Shown: piece after piece, positions 1 to 7,958 of the stretch
How the letters are laid out: every line of letters starts with the position of its first letter
Numbering within the stretch: the stretch's first letter is position 1
DNA from: JAWABC01 sp043810595
GTDB taxonomy: Archaea; Nanobdellota; Nanobdellia; SCGC-AAA011-G17; VGLX01
NCBI GenBank assembly: GCA_043810595.1
Contig: JBDRNX010000003.1
Span: 1 to 21,607 of the forward strand
Length of the DNA: 21,607 nucleotides
Direction of reading: 5' to 3'
The notes under the pieces: model-generated
The model's database searches: none
What the model saw: the letters and a program-made list of their open reading frames with translations, nothing else
Told to the model about the DNA's origin: nothing
Program-made: the position numbers and the translations under genes

Positions 1-20
1 TATTCAACTACATTCAGAAA

Positions 21-30
21 AATATATAAA
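21..30 (+). promoter_or_regulatory. TATA box of the aglB operon
   Basis: The motif AATATATAAA lies 25 bases before the aglB ATG at 55, the usual archaeal TATA-to-start spacing. Transcription would start at about 48-55, giving a leader of only a few bases. A weak GAGG-like element sits between the box and the ATG. It likely drives the whole five-gene plus-strand run. Confidence 0.65.
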
Positions 31-54
31 TCAGCCAAAAAGAAGTAGAGGCAA

Positions 55-2652
55 ATGGAAGACCAGCTAAGCGAAAGAAAAAAGGTGTTTTTAGAAAAAC
101 TGAAAAAGGAGAACAAGTGGTTAATCTACTCAATACTTGCGATAATAGTAATATTCAGCTATTATGTCAGGACCAGAAACCTGCCACTTCTGATAGACAT
201 CGTAACGGGAAAATACATAGCAGCAGACCTGGACGCGCAGCTGTTCATGAGGTACTCACAATACATACTTGAGCACGGAAAACTATTCGCCCTGGACCTC
301 ATGAGAAACTACCCACTAGGCTTTCCAACGCAGATAGAAACGCCTCTGCTTCCATATTTCGTGGTCTACCTCTACAAATTCCTACACTTCTTCACACCAT
401 CAATAACACTCGAATACGTAAATGTCATATACCCAGCAATAACCACCATTGTAACACTCGTGTTTTTCTTCCTCTTCGTAAGAAAACTCTTCAACAACAA
501 CTGGATAGGACTGATAGCAACAGCATTCCTAGCGGTTATGCCAAGCTTCCTCATGAGAACAATGGCGGGATACTCTGACAAGGAAGCATTAGCCGTGATG
601 TTCATGTTTATGGCATTCTACTTCTACGTAGCTTCGTGGAAGAGCGAAAAAATCAGACAAAACATGATATACGGATTCCTAGCAGGAATAACAACAGGGC
701 TCACAGGGCTGGTATGGGGAGGAGTAAACTTCCTATTCATGATAGTAGGACTGTTCGTCATAATAGAAATAGTCCTGGGAAGATTCAGGGAAAACGAATT
801 CTACGCCTATGTGATATTCTTCATAACGACAGTAGCGATGCTGCTGCTCTTCGGAGGAGCAAGATTCACGCCACACAGCCTGCTCGTATCTTCAACAGCC
901 ATAGCAATGATACTCGCCTTCCTAATGAGTCTGATCGACTATTTTGTAATGAAAAAAGACAAATTCAAAATAAAAGAAAAACTAACAAAGAAACTACCAG
1001 AAGGGGTAGTAACACTGCTGATAGCGCTGAGCATAGGGATAATAGTGACATCAGTGGTCGTAGACTGGGACTTCATAATCCACAAACCATACAGCATGAT
1101 ATACGACATGCTCTACCCGCTGAAAGATAGGTGGGCGCTAACAGTAGCAGAAAGCCACGAACCATACATAACAGACTGGATAGGACAATTCGGAAGGACT
1201 TTTGTATTCCTATTCATAGCAAGCTCAATACTGATGGTCTACGAGATGTCAAAAAAAATAAAGAAATACAAGTGGTGGATAGTATCATTCTACACTGTGT
1301 TCATCTTTGCATTCATATTCAGCAGGTACTCAAGAGACTCCATATTGAACGGAACATCACCAATAGCCAAAGTAATGTATATAGGCTCCCTAACCATGCT
1401 AATCGTAGGAATAATAATATTTTACATCTACCTTTTCAAAAAAGACAAAGAATCATTCCAAGAGGTCACAAAAATAGAAAAACACTACCTATTCACGATA
1501 ATCTTCTTCATAATAATGATAATGGGAGCCAGAAGAGCCATAAGGCTTGTGTTCATATTCGCACCAATAGTGGCAGTGCTGGCAGGGTACTTATTCTACA
1601 GGCTACTCGAATACGCTAAGCTATTCAAAAAAGATATCTACAAGATAGCAGGATATGTAGCAGTGCTGCTAATAATCGGATATTTCCTGAACGGGTTCAC
1701 AAGCACAACGCTAGACCAAGCGACGTACACAGGATCAATATACAACGTGCAGTGGCAGAAAGCAATGGGATGGGTAAGAGAAAACACACCGCAAGATGCG
1801 GTATTCGGACACTGGTGGGACTACGGTTATTTAGTGCAGACAGGAGGAGAGAGAGCGACAGTAACAGACGGAGGAAACGCGATAGGATACTGGAACTATC
1901 TCATGGGAAGACACGCGCTTACAGGCCAGAGCGATGAGGAAGCGCTAGAATTTTTATATGCCCATAACGTAAGCTACTTCCTAATAGAAGAAGCAGAAAT
2001 AGGAAAATACCCAGCATTCTCATCAATAGGTTCAGACGCAAACTACGATCGCTATTCCTGGATAAACGTGTTCTCCCTAGACAGAAGCCAATCACAAGAA
2101 ACAAGAGACCAAATAATCTACCTCTACAAGGGGGGGACACCTTTAGACGAGGACTTCATATACCAAGACAAAGTATTCCCGGCGCAGAGAGCAGGAATAG
2201 GAGGATTCCTACTTCCGATAAAACAAGAAGAGAACCAAACACAAATACAACAACCAACAGCAGTGCTATTCTACAACGGACAACAAACAAGAGTACCGCT
2301 GGAATGCGTGTTCGTAGCAGGAAAAGAAGTTAGGTTCCCAGAACCGGGAATTAAGGGATGCCTGCAAATAGTGCCGAGAATAGAAAACCAACAGGTAGAC
2401 CCGATGGGAGCAGCGTTCTACCTATCAGAAAGGGTGGTGAAGGGAAGATTCGGACAGTACTACATGTTCGGAAAGGAATCGGAATACTTCGAACTCGTGT
2501 ACAACGATGAACAAGAAATGCCGCTTGCAATATACAACGGAAGGATAATAGGACCGCTAAAAATATGGAAGATAAACTACCCAGAAGGCATGCAAGTGAA
2601 CCAAACATACCTCCAGAGGGAATTCCCAGACCCGAGCGTGACGAGGATATAG
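55..2652 (+). CDS. aglB: Oligosaccharyltransferase AglB (STT3 family)
   Basis: This 865-aa membrane enzyme transfers the lipid-linked oligosaccharide onto asparagine in N-X-S/T sequons on the outer face of the membrane. The N-terminal half is a multi-spanning GT-C domain. It shows the first external acidic motif (D58, D60 in ADLDAQ), the second acidic motif AGYSDKEA (D175, E177) and a TIXE-type loop TVAESHEP at 363-370. The soluble C-terminal half opens with the sequon-binding WWDYG motif at 587-591. Length is typical for archaeal AglB. It heads an operon with GlcNAc-1-P transferase, flippase and GT2 genes, matching a complete N-glycan pathway. A TATA box lies 25 bases upstream. Family assignment is secure; the glycan transferred cannot be read from sequence. 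Confidence 0.96.
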   Translation: MEDQLSERKKVFLEKLKKENKWLIYSILAIIVIFSYYVRTRNLPLLIDIVTGKYIAADLDAQLFMRYSQYILEHGKLFALDLMRNYPLGFPTQIETPLLPYFVVYLYKFLHFFTPSITLEYVNVIYPAITTIVTLVFFFLFVRKLFNNNWIGLIATAFLAVMPSFLMRTMAGYSDKEALAVMFMFMAFYFYVASWKSEKIRQNMIYGFLAGITTGLTGLVWGGVNFLFMIVGLFVIIEIVLGRFRENEFYAYVIFFITTVAMLLLFGGARFTPHSLLVSSTAIAMILAFLMSLIDYFVMKKDKFKIKEKLTKKLPEGVVTLLIALSIGIIVTSVVVDWDFIIHKPYSMIYDMLYPLKDRWALTVAESHEPYITDWIGQFGRTFVFLFIASSILMVYEMSKKIKKYKWWIVSFYTVFIFAFIFSRYSRDSILNGTSPIAKVMYIGSLTMLIVGIIIFYIYLFKKDKESFQEVTKIEKHYLFTIIFFIIMIMGARRAIRLVFIFAPIVAVLAGYLFYRLLEYAKLFKKDIYKIAGYVAVLLIIGYFLNGFTSTTLDQATYTGSIYNVQWQKAMGWVRENTPQDAVFGHWWDYGYLVQTGGERATVTDGGNAIGYWNYLMGRHALTGQSDEEALEFLYAHNVSYFLIEEAEIGKYPAFSSIGSDANYDRYSWINVFSLDRSQSQETRDQIIYLYKGGTPLDEDFIYQDKVFPAQRAGIGGFLLPIKQEENQTQIQQPTAVLFYNGQQTRVPLECVFVAGKEVRFPEPGIKGCLQIVPRIENQQVDPMGAAFYLSERVVKGRFGQYYMFGKESEYFELVYNDEQEMPLAIYNGRIIGPLKIWKINYPEGMQVNQTYLQREFPDPSVTRI

Positions 2653-2657
2653 AAACG

Positions 2658-2667
2658 TTTTTATAAT
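2658..2667 (+). promoter_or_regulatory. Possible internal TATA box before aglH
   Basis: TTTTTATAAT in the 37-base gap between aglB and the next gene is 23-32 bases before its ATG. Spacing fits a second, nearly leaderless promoter, so the downstream genes may be expressed independently of aglB. The evidence is motif and spacing only. Confidence 0.45.
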
Positions 2668-2689
2668 AAGCATAAGTTCTTGTAAAGGC

Positions 2690-3691
2690 ATGACATACAC
2701 AGCATTCGTAGCAGCAGCCATCAGCTTCATCGTCGTGATGCTGACAACACCGTGGCTGATAAGATACCTAAAAAAAATAGGGCTTGTTGTAAAAGACCAG
2801 AACAAAGAAAACACTCCACTAGTGCCATTATCAGGCGGCCTAGTTGTAATGGCAGGAATCCTAGCAGGATTTATGAGCTTCATATTCTTCAGAACATTCT
2901 TCCCAAACATCCAAGGAACACTCATACTTGACAACGGAGCACTAGCAAACCTATTCGCAGGAATACTCACAATACTGATAATAACATTTGTGGGCTTCGT
3001 AGACGACTTGGTAATAAAAAGCGACAAAGAAAGCTCCTCAGGACTGAAACAATGGCAGAAACCACTGCTAACACTAGCAGCAGCAATACCCCTAATGGTA
3101 ATGGGAGCAGGACACACAACCATGGGCATACCATTCATAGGAGAAGTAAACTTCGGAATAATCTATCCCCTGATAATAATACCAATAGGCGTGGTAGGGG
3201 CAGCAAACATGGTAAACATGCTGGCAGGACTTAACGGCATGGAAACTGGAATGGGAATAATATACATGGGCAGCCTCGGTTTGTACGCTTACGTAAACAA
3301 AAGCTACATAGGGGCCTTAATAGCACTCGTAACATTCGCAGCGCTGCTAGCGTTCTACTACTACAACAGATTCCCAGCAAAAATACTCCCGGGAGACTCA
3401 CTAACATACCTACTGGGAGCGAGCATAGCATGCATAGCAATACTGGGAAACATAGAAAGGGCAGCAATAATAGTAGCAATACCCTTCTTCATCGAATTCG
3501 CCCTAAAAGCAAGAAGCAGATTCAAAGCACAATCATACGGTCACTACGAAAACGGAAAAATAAAAACAAAATACGACAAAATATATTCCTTGACACACTT
3601 GTTCATGAGAGGAAAATACACAGAAAAACAAGTAGTATACTTCATGATAGCGATAGAAGTGATATTCTCAGCGGCAATATGGCTGATATAA
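2690..3691 (+). CDS. aglH: UDP-GlcNAc:polyprenyl-P GlcNAc-1-phosphate transferase (AglH/DPAGT1-like)
   Basis: A 333-aa polytopic membrane enzyme of the MraY/WecA/DPAGT1 superfamily (GT family 4 of lipid-carrier transferases), expected to start the N-glycan by placing a HexNAc-1-phosphate on dolichyl/polyprenyl phosphate at the cytosolic face. Visible motifs are the Mg-binding VGFVDDL (D105, D106), the NMVNMLAGLNGME segment at 173-185 and PGDSLTYLLGA at 234-244, which match the DPAGT1/AglH branch more than bacterial MraY. About ten hydrophobic segments run through the protein. It lies 37 bases after aglB and is followed without any gap by the flippase. The donor sugar (UDP-GlcNAc) is assumed from the family. 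Confidence 0.9.
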   Translation: MTYTAFVAAAISFIVVMLTTPWLIRYLKKIGLVVKDQNKENTPLVPLSGGLVVMAGILAGFMSFIFFRTFFPNIQGTLILDNGALANLFAGILTILIITFVGFVDDLVIKSDKESSSGLKQWQKPLLTLAAAIPLMVMGAGHTTMGIPFIGEVNFGIIYPLIIIPIGVVGAANMVNMLAGLNGMETGMGIIYMGSLGLYAYVNKSYIGALIALVTFAALLAFYYYNRFPAKILPGDSLTYLLGASIACIAILGNIERAAIIVAIPFFIEFALKARSRFKAQSYGHYENGKIKTKYDKIYSLTHLFMRGKYTEKQVVYFMIAIEVIFSAAIWLI

Positions 3692-4963
3692 ATGATAGAC
3701 AACATAATAAGCATATACAAGAGAAACGAGAAACTGATAAAAGACAACATATACTTAGCTTCAGGCATACTCGCATTCGGGCTGGCAGGATACTTCTTCC
3801 ACTTCTATGCCGGAAGAAAGCTCGGACCTGAAGACTACGGAACTTTGGGAGCCATGCTTTCAATACTCTACATAGCAACCATATTCACGTTATTCATACA
3901 ACTAGCAATAACAAAAATCGTATCGAATCTGCACGACAAAAAAGAAGAGAAAAAGATAACATACATCCTAAAACACAACAAGGTATACTGGATTTATGGG
4001 GTAATATCAGCAGCAGCAATAATGGCAGCAACACCCATACTAAGATATTACCTTGGGATAAAATTATGGTTACCCTTCATAATAATAGCAGCGATAATGA
4101 CATACACATACATACTATCGTTGAACATGGGAGTGATGCAAGGGCTGCAAAACTTCAAACAACTAGCAGCAGTATACTGGAGTGAGGGCATAGGAAAAAT
4201 AACCGCGGGAGTAATACTGATAGGGATAGGACTTGGAGTGGCAGGAGGTGTCGGCGCATTCGGGATAGCATACCTGATAGGGATGATAGTGACGATACTA
4301 TTCTTGACAAAGCTCAAAAAAAATGAAGAAGAAAAATTCCAAGACAAAACAATAAAGAGAAGCCTGCCACTGCTGATAGTGCTATTCAGCCTATCGCTGA
4401 TGTACTCAATAGATGTGATACTGGTAAAACATTACCTGCAAAGCGCGGAAGTAGGATTCTACACCGCGCTATCAACGATAGGCAAGGTAATATTTTTCGC
4501 TTCGAACTCAGTGAGCTTCGTGATGTTCCCAAAGATCTCAGAAACAAAAACTGAAAAAGAAAACAAAAACGTGCTGTACAAATCCCTACTGCTGATACTG
4601 CTCATATCAATACCCATAATACTTTTCTACGCCTTATTCCCGTCGGTAGTTACGGGACTCCTATTCGGAAACCAGTACGCAGCAATCAACAGCTCCATCT
4701 ACCTGTTCGGAATAGTCATGGCATTATACGCCCTGATATACACATTGTGCTTCTATAATCTGTCCTTGAACAAAACAAAATTTATTTATATCCTAGTCAT
4801 ATCAAATGTGGCACAAATAATAGGCATAATAATGTTCCATGAGAGCATAAAACAAGTGGTTTACGTGATGCTAGCGTTCATGGCACTGCTATTAGCGAGC
4901 CTTTTCATAATAAAGGAAAGAAAAAATGAAACACCTCTCACTCATCATACCAGCCTACAATGA
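3692..4963 (+). CDS. Wzx/RfbX-type polysaccharide flippase
   Basis: A 423-aa, strongly hydrophobic protein with about twelve membrane segments, beginning directly after the stop codon of the GlcNAc-1-P transferase. The N-terminal stretch YFFHFYAGRKLGPEDYGTLG is characteristic of the MATE/MOP-superfamily oligosaccharide flippases (the R-x-L-G-P-x-x-Y/F-G signature). The protein most likely moves the lipid-linked glycan from the cytosolic to the outer face for AglB. Its 3' end overlaps the next gene by 38 bases, indicating translational coupling. Substrate cannot be deduced. Confidence 0.88.
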   Translation: MIDNIISIYKRNEKLIKDNIYLASGILAFGLAGYFFHFYAGRKLGPEDYGTLGAMLSILYIATIFTLFIQLAITKIVSNLHDKKEEKKITYILKHNKVYWIYGVISAAAIMAATPILRYYLGIKLWLPFIIIAAIMTYTYILSLNMGVMQGLQNFKQLAAVYWSEGIGKITAGVILIGIGLGVAGGVGAFGIAYLIGMIVTILFLTKLKKNEEEKFQDKTIKRSLPLLIVLFSLSLMYSIDVILVKHYLQSAEVGFYTALSTIGKVIFFASNSVSFVMFPKISETKTEKENKNVLYKSLLLILLISIPIILFYALFPSVVTGLLFGNQYAAINSSIYLFGIVMALYALIYTLCFYNLSLNKTKFIYILVISNVAQIIGIIMFHESIKQVVYVMLAFMALLLASLFIIKERKNETPLTHHTSLQ

Positions 4964-5627
4964 AGAGCAAAGGATAAGAAGCACGGTACTAAACTATGAG
5001 AAGAACCTAAGCGAGAAATTCAAGAATTACGAGATAATAGTTGTGCTCAACGGATGCAGAGACGACAGCCTGAAGGTAATCAAAGAACTACAGCAGAAAA
5101 TACCAAAACTGAAATTCTTAAACTACGAAGAACCGATAGGCAAGGGAGGGGCAATAATAGAAGGCATGAGATACGCAGAGGGGGCCATAGTGGGATTCGT
5201 GGACGCTGACGACGCATTCAGCATACAAGGAGTAATAAGGCTGATAGAAGACGTAGAAAACGGAACTGACTGTGTGATAGCATCCAAATGGAAAAATCAA
5301 AGATTCAGGGACGTAACAGAACCTAACTTAAGAAAAGCACTCAGCAGGGGATGGAACGGGCTCGTAAGAAACCTGCTAGGGCTGAACTATGAGGACACGC
5401 AAGCAGGGGCAAAATTCTGCAACAAGAAAGTGCTGGAAAGCATCGGTTACGAGTTCATAAGCAGGGACTTCACATTCGACGCAGAATTCCTACACAAGAT
5501 AAAACAAAAAAGATTCAAGATAAAAGAAGTATTCGTGCCAAGCAAACACATCAAAGGAAGCACATTCAAAATCAAACACTCCATACCGATGTTCATGAAC
5601 CTGATGAAGGTATGGTGGTCAAAATAA
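4926..5627 (+). CDS. GT2 glycosyltransferase, dolichyl-phosphate glucose synthase (ALG5)-like
   Basis: A 233-aa GT-A fold enzyme with the N-terminal motif IIPAYNEE (7-14), the GKGGAIIEG segment (72-80) and the metal-binding DADD (93-96). A KGG segment followed by a D-A-D motif is typical of dolichyl-phosphate glucose/mannose synthases of the ALG5 branch, which charge polyprenyl phosphate from a nucleotide sugar. It has no C-terminal membrane segments, so it would act at the membrane surface. It starts inside the flippase gene and its end overlaps the deacetylase start by 16 bases. Product sugar is unknown. It could alternatively add a sugar directly to the lipid-linked chain. Confidence 0.82.
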   Translation: MKHLSLIIPAYNEEQRIRSTVLNYEKNLSEKFKNYEIIVVLNGCRDDSLKVIKELQQKIPKLKFLNYEEPIGKGGAIIEGMRYAEGAIVGFVDADDAFSIQGVIRLIEDVENGTDCVIASKWKNQRFRDVTEPNLRKALSRGWNGLVRNLLGLNYEDTQAGAKFCNKKVLESIGYEFISRDFTFDAEFLHKIKQKRFKIKEVFVPSKHIKGSTFKIKHSIPMFMNLMKVWWSK

Positions 5628-6433
5628 GAAAAAAATTCTGCCTAACATTTGACATAGAAGAATTTGACATAGCCAAAGGGATAACGGAAGAAGAAAAATA
5701 TTCTGTCAGTTTTGAAGGAACAAAAAGAATACTTAATTTGCTAAAGGAAGAGGGAATTAAAGCAACGTTCTTCGTAACAGCAAAATTTACAGAAAAATAC
5801 CCAGAAATAATAAGAGAAATAAGCAAAGAACATGAGATAGGATCGCATGGGTATACACATAACGACAATTATCAGAATGTTGAAAGAGAAAAAGCCTATG
5901 AGCTACTAAAACAAACGAGAGAAGCAATTGAAAAAATCATAAAAAAAGAGATTAAAGGGTTCAGAGCACCAAGGATGATGAAAGTAAACCCCGTGATAGT
6001 AAAAAAAGCAGGGTTCAAATACGACTCTTCATATCAACCAGCACTAATACCGGGAAGGTCTCTGGACTTTTTTGGAAGAAGAAAAATACACCGCAAGGAT
6101 GGAATGATAATAATACCTACATCAGTAACACCCCTAATATTTGGTAAAATACCCCTCATGTGGTACGGATTCAGAAACTATGGGCTTACTTATGCAAAAC
6201 CAATTACAATACTTTCAGCTATAAACACTAATTATATATGTGTGTACTTCCATTCATGGGAATTTGTAGATTTAAGTAAGTATGAATTGAAAGATGATAT
6301 AAAGAAGAATACTGGTGAAAAATTAAATAAAATGTTAAGTGAATACATAAGATGGTGCAAGAAAAAATATGACTTCACAACAATAAGCAAGATGATAAAA
6401 GATCATGAAGTAGAGTTATCAACAAACTGGTAG
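5612..6433 (+). CDS. NodB-family polysaccharide deacetylase
   Basis: A 273-aa protein with the NodB metal-dependent deacetylase signature: TFDIE (D14, E16), SHGYTH supplying H79 and H83, FRAPR (117-121) and a late His in YFHSWEF (H214). The DIE form is shared with the PuuE/DUF3473-type polysaccharide deacetylases. It probably removes an N- or O-acetyl group from a sugar of the glycan; with a GlcNAc-1-P transferase in the same operon, de-N-acetylation of a lipid-linked HexNAc is plausible but inferred. No signal peptide is visible, suggesting the cytosol. The gene is more A+T-rich and lacks the C-over-G excess of its neighbours. Its last 31 bases overlap the convergent GT-C gene, hinting at later insertion. 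Confidence 0.88.
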   Translation: MVVKIRKKFCLTFDIEEFDIAKGITEEEKYSVSFEGTKRILNLLKEEGIKATFFVTAKFTEKYPEIIREISKEHEIGSHGYTHNDNYQNVEREKAYELLKQTREAIEKIIKKEIKGFRAPRMMKVNPVIVKKAGFKYDSSYQPALIPGRSLDFFGRRKIHRKDGMIIIPTSVTPLIFGKIPLMWYGFRNYGLTYAKPITILSAINTNYICVYFHSWEFVDLSKYELKDDIKKNTGEKLNKMLSEYIRWCKKKYDFTTISKMIKDHEVELSTNW

Positions 6434-7914
6434 ATTACCAGAAGAGGCTGTTTCTGCTCAGCGTCGGCATAATAGGCCTGCACCGGAACAACCCTATCCT
6501 GATTCTTCTCAGGCCAATCGTAAGTCCAATCAGGAGAACGCTCAAAAACTGAAATAACCATGAACTTAGGCTTGTAATCAGTAATAAACTTATCAAAATC
6601 TGCCTCATTCTCAGGATAGAATGTCGTGTTCCTCTCAGAATAGTAGGTGTTCTGCGGAACGCCACTATTCAAAATAAGGTCATCAGGGCCGCTCCTCTCC
6701 TTCATCCAAAGAGCAGCCTCCTTCAACTGAAGATAAGAAGCTGACTTGGATTTCGTGAGAGCATCACCGTAAGAGATCTGGGCATAGGCATAGCTCAACA
6801 AAACAGCAAAAACAAAAGCCAAAGCCAAGTACTTGTTATACTTCTTCACGAAATCATAACACTTAAACAACATCAAAGAAGACACCATGAAAACAGCAGG
6901 ATAAATCATAAACAAATAACGGTCCTCAGCCTGAGAAATCATGCTTAAAAAGACAAAAGGAACAACCATCCAAGCAAGAAGGAAAGCGTAAACCTTCAGG
7001 GATTGCTCCTTCCTCAGCAAATCCCAACCCAAAAACAGATTCACAACAATATAGCCCATACCGACGAGGAAAAGTATGAGAAATATGTTAAAAATCCAGA
7101 CACCCTCAAGAAAAGGAATAGGGCTCCGTAACACTAAGGGAAAAACCATAGAATAAAAATCAAAAGTCAAATCCCCCTTACCAAAACCATAAGAAGGCGT
7201 GGAAATGAAAGGCAAGCCGCCGTAAGAAAGGTTAAAGTAGAGGAAATAAGGCAATATGCCAATGAAGAAGAAAAGCACAGCAAGCCACAACCTCTTATTC
7301 TTAAACATGGAAAAGCCCTCGTTAAGGAAAACATACAAAACAAGGGGGGCAACAATCAAGATGAAAGGCATCTTAAGGGAAGCACCCAAACCGACAGCAA
7401 CACCCATCAGCCAAAGATAATACTTAGACTCCTTCCTGACATAGCCCTTCCAGAAAAAGAAGATAACGAGAAGCCACAAAAGAGTCACCAAGACATCGAT
7501 AAGAATCCTGGCGGTGTAGAAAATGGTGAGGTGCGAAGCTGCCAACATAAAGGAAGAAACTAAAGCAATTCTCTTATCAAAAAGCTGCTTAGCAACGAGG
7601 TAGGTAAAGTAAGTGGCAGCCAGGGCAACAACCAGCATGAAAAGCCGGATAACAAACTCATTAGCACCCAAAACATAAAACAAAGCCATGAGAGCAGGGA
7701 AGAAAGGAGGCCTGATGTAGCTGACGTCAAAAGGAACGCCGAAAGCCCAATGCTTAGCAATTGAAAGGTACTCAGCCTCGTCCCACCACAAAGCCTGATT
7801 GATGTTAAAATACCTCAACAACAAAACAAAAGCAAAAATGATAATACCGAGAATGAATATGTTGTACTTATCGCTAAAAAAAGATTTTTTCTGTTCAACA
7901 TCAGTTTCAGACAT
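6403..7914 (-). CDS. GT-C membrane glycosyltransferase (ArnT/PMT-like, GT39/GT83 type)
   Basis: A 503-aa polytopic membrane protein. After a short charged N-terminus and first membrane segment (about 18-35) it has the external acidic motif ALWWDEAEYL (41-50; D45, E46) typical of ArnT/PMT enzymes, which use a polyprenyl-phosphate sugar as donor and act outside the cytoplasmic membrane. About ten further hydrophobic segments and a soluble C-terminal region after about residue 385 follow. An AGGGGTG ribosome binding site stands four bases before the ATG. It lies 44 bases after gmd. Acceptor and donor are unknown; the DPM1/ALG5-like enzymes in the window could supply the donor. Confidence 0.85.
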   Translation of the reverse strand: MSETDVEQKKSFFSDKYNIFILGIIIFAFVLLLRYFNINQALWWDEAEYLSIAKHWAFGVPFDVSYIRPPFFPALMALFYVLGANEFVIRLFMLVVALAATYFTYLVAKQLFDKRIALVSSFMLAASHLTIFYTARILIDVLVTLLWLLVIFFFWKGYVRKESKYYLWLMGVAVGLGASLKMPFILIVAPLVLYVFLNEGFSMFKNKRLWLAVLFFFIGILPYFLYFNLSYGGLPFISTPSYGFGKGDLTFDFYSMVFPLVLRSPIPFLEGVWIFNIFLILFLVGMGYIVVNLFLGWDLLRKEQSLKVYAFLLAWMVVPFVFLSMISQAEDRYLFMIYPAVFMVSSLMLFKCYDFVKKYNKYLALAFVFAVLLSYAYAQISYGDALTKSKSASYLQLKEAALWMKERSGPDDLILNSGVPQNTYYSERNTTFYPENEADFDKFITDYKPKFMVISVFERSPDWTYDWPEKNQDRVVPVQAYYADAEQKQPLLVIYQFVDNSTS

Positions 7915-7941
7915 AACACACCCCTAAAAAAATAGGTTGGA

Positions 7942-7956
7942 GGGTTTTAAAAACCT
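7942..7956 (-). promoter_or_regulatory. TATA-like element before the GT-C gene
   Basis: In the 44-base gap after gmd, the minus strand reads GGTTTTTAAAACCC, a TATA-like core within a near-palindrome (GGTTTT/AAAACC), 28-42 bases before the ATG at 7914. It could be a weak promoter, or part of the 3' end of the gmd transcript. Confidence 0.4.
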
Positions 7957-7958
7957 TT

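Noticed and set aside
2557..3138. 193-codon minus-strand open frame across the aglB/aglH junction
   Set aside because: It overlaps two well-supported genes and shows no motif; it is an antisense shadow.
7942..7957. GGTTTT/AAAACC palindrome as a stem-loop terminator of gmd
   Set aside because: The loop would be a single base and the stem A/T-rich; it is better explained as a TATA-like element before the next gene.
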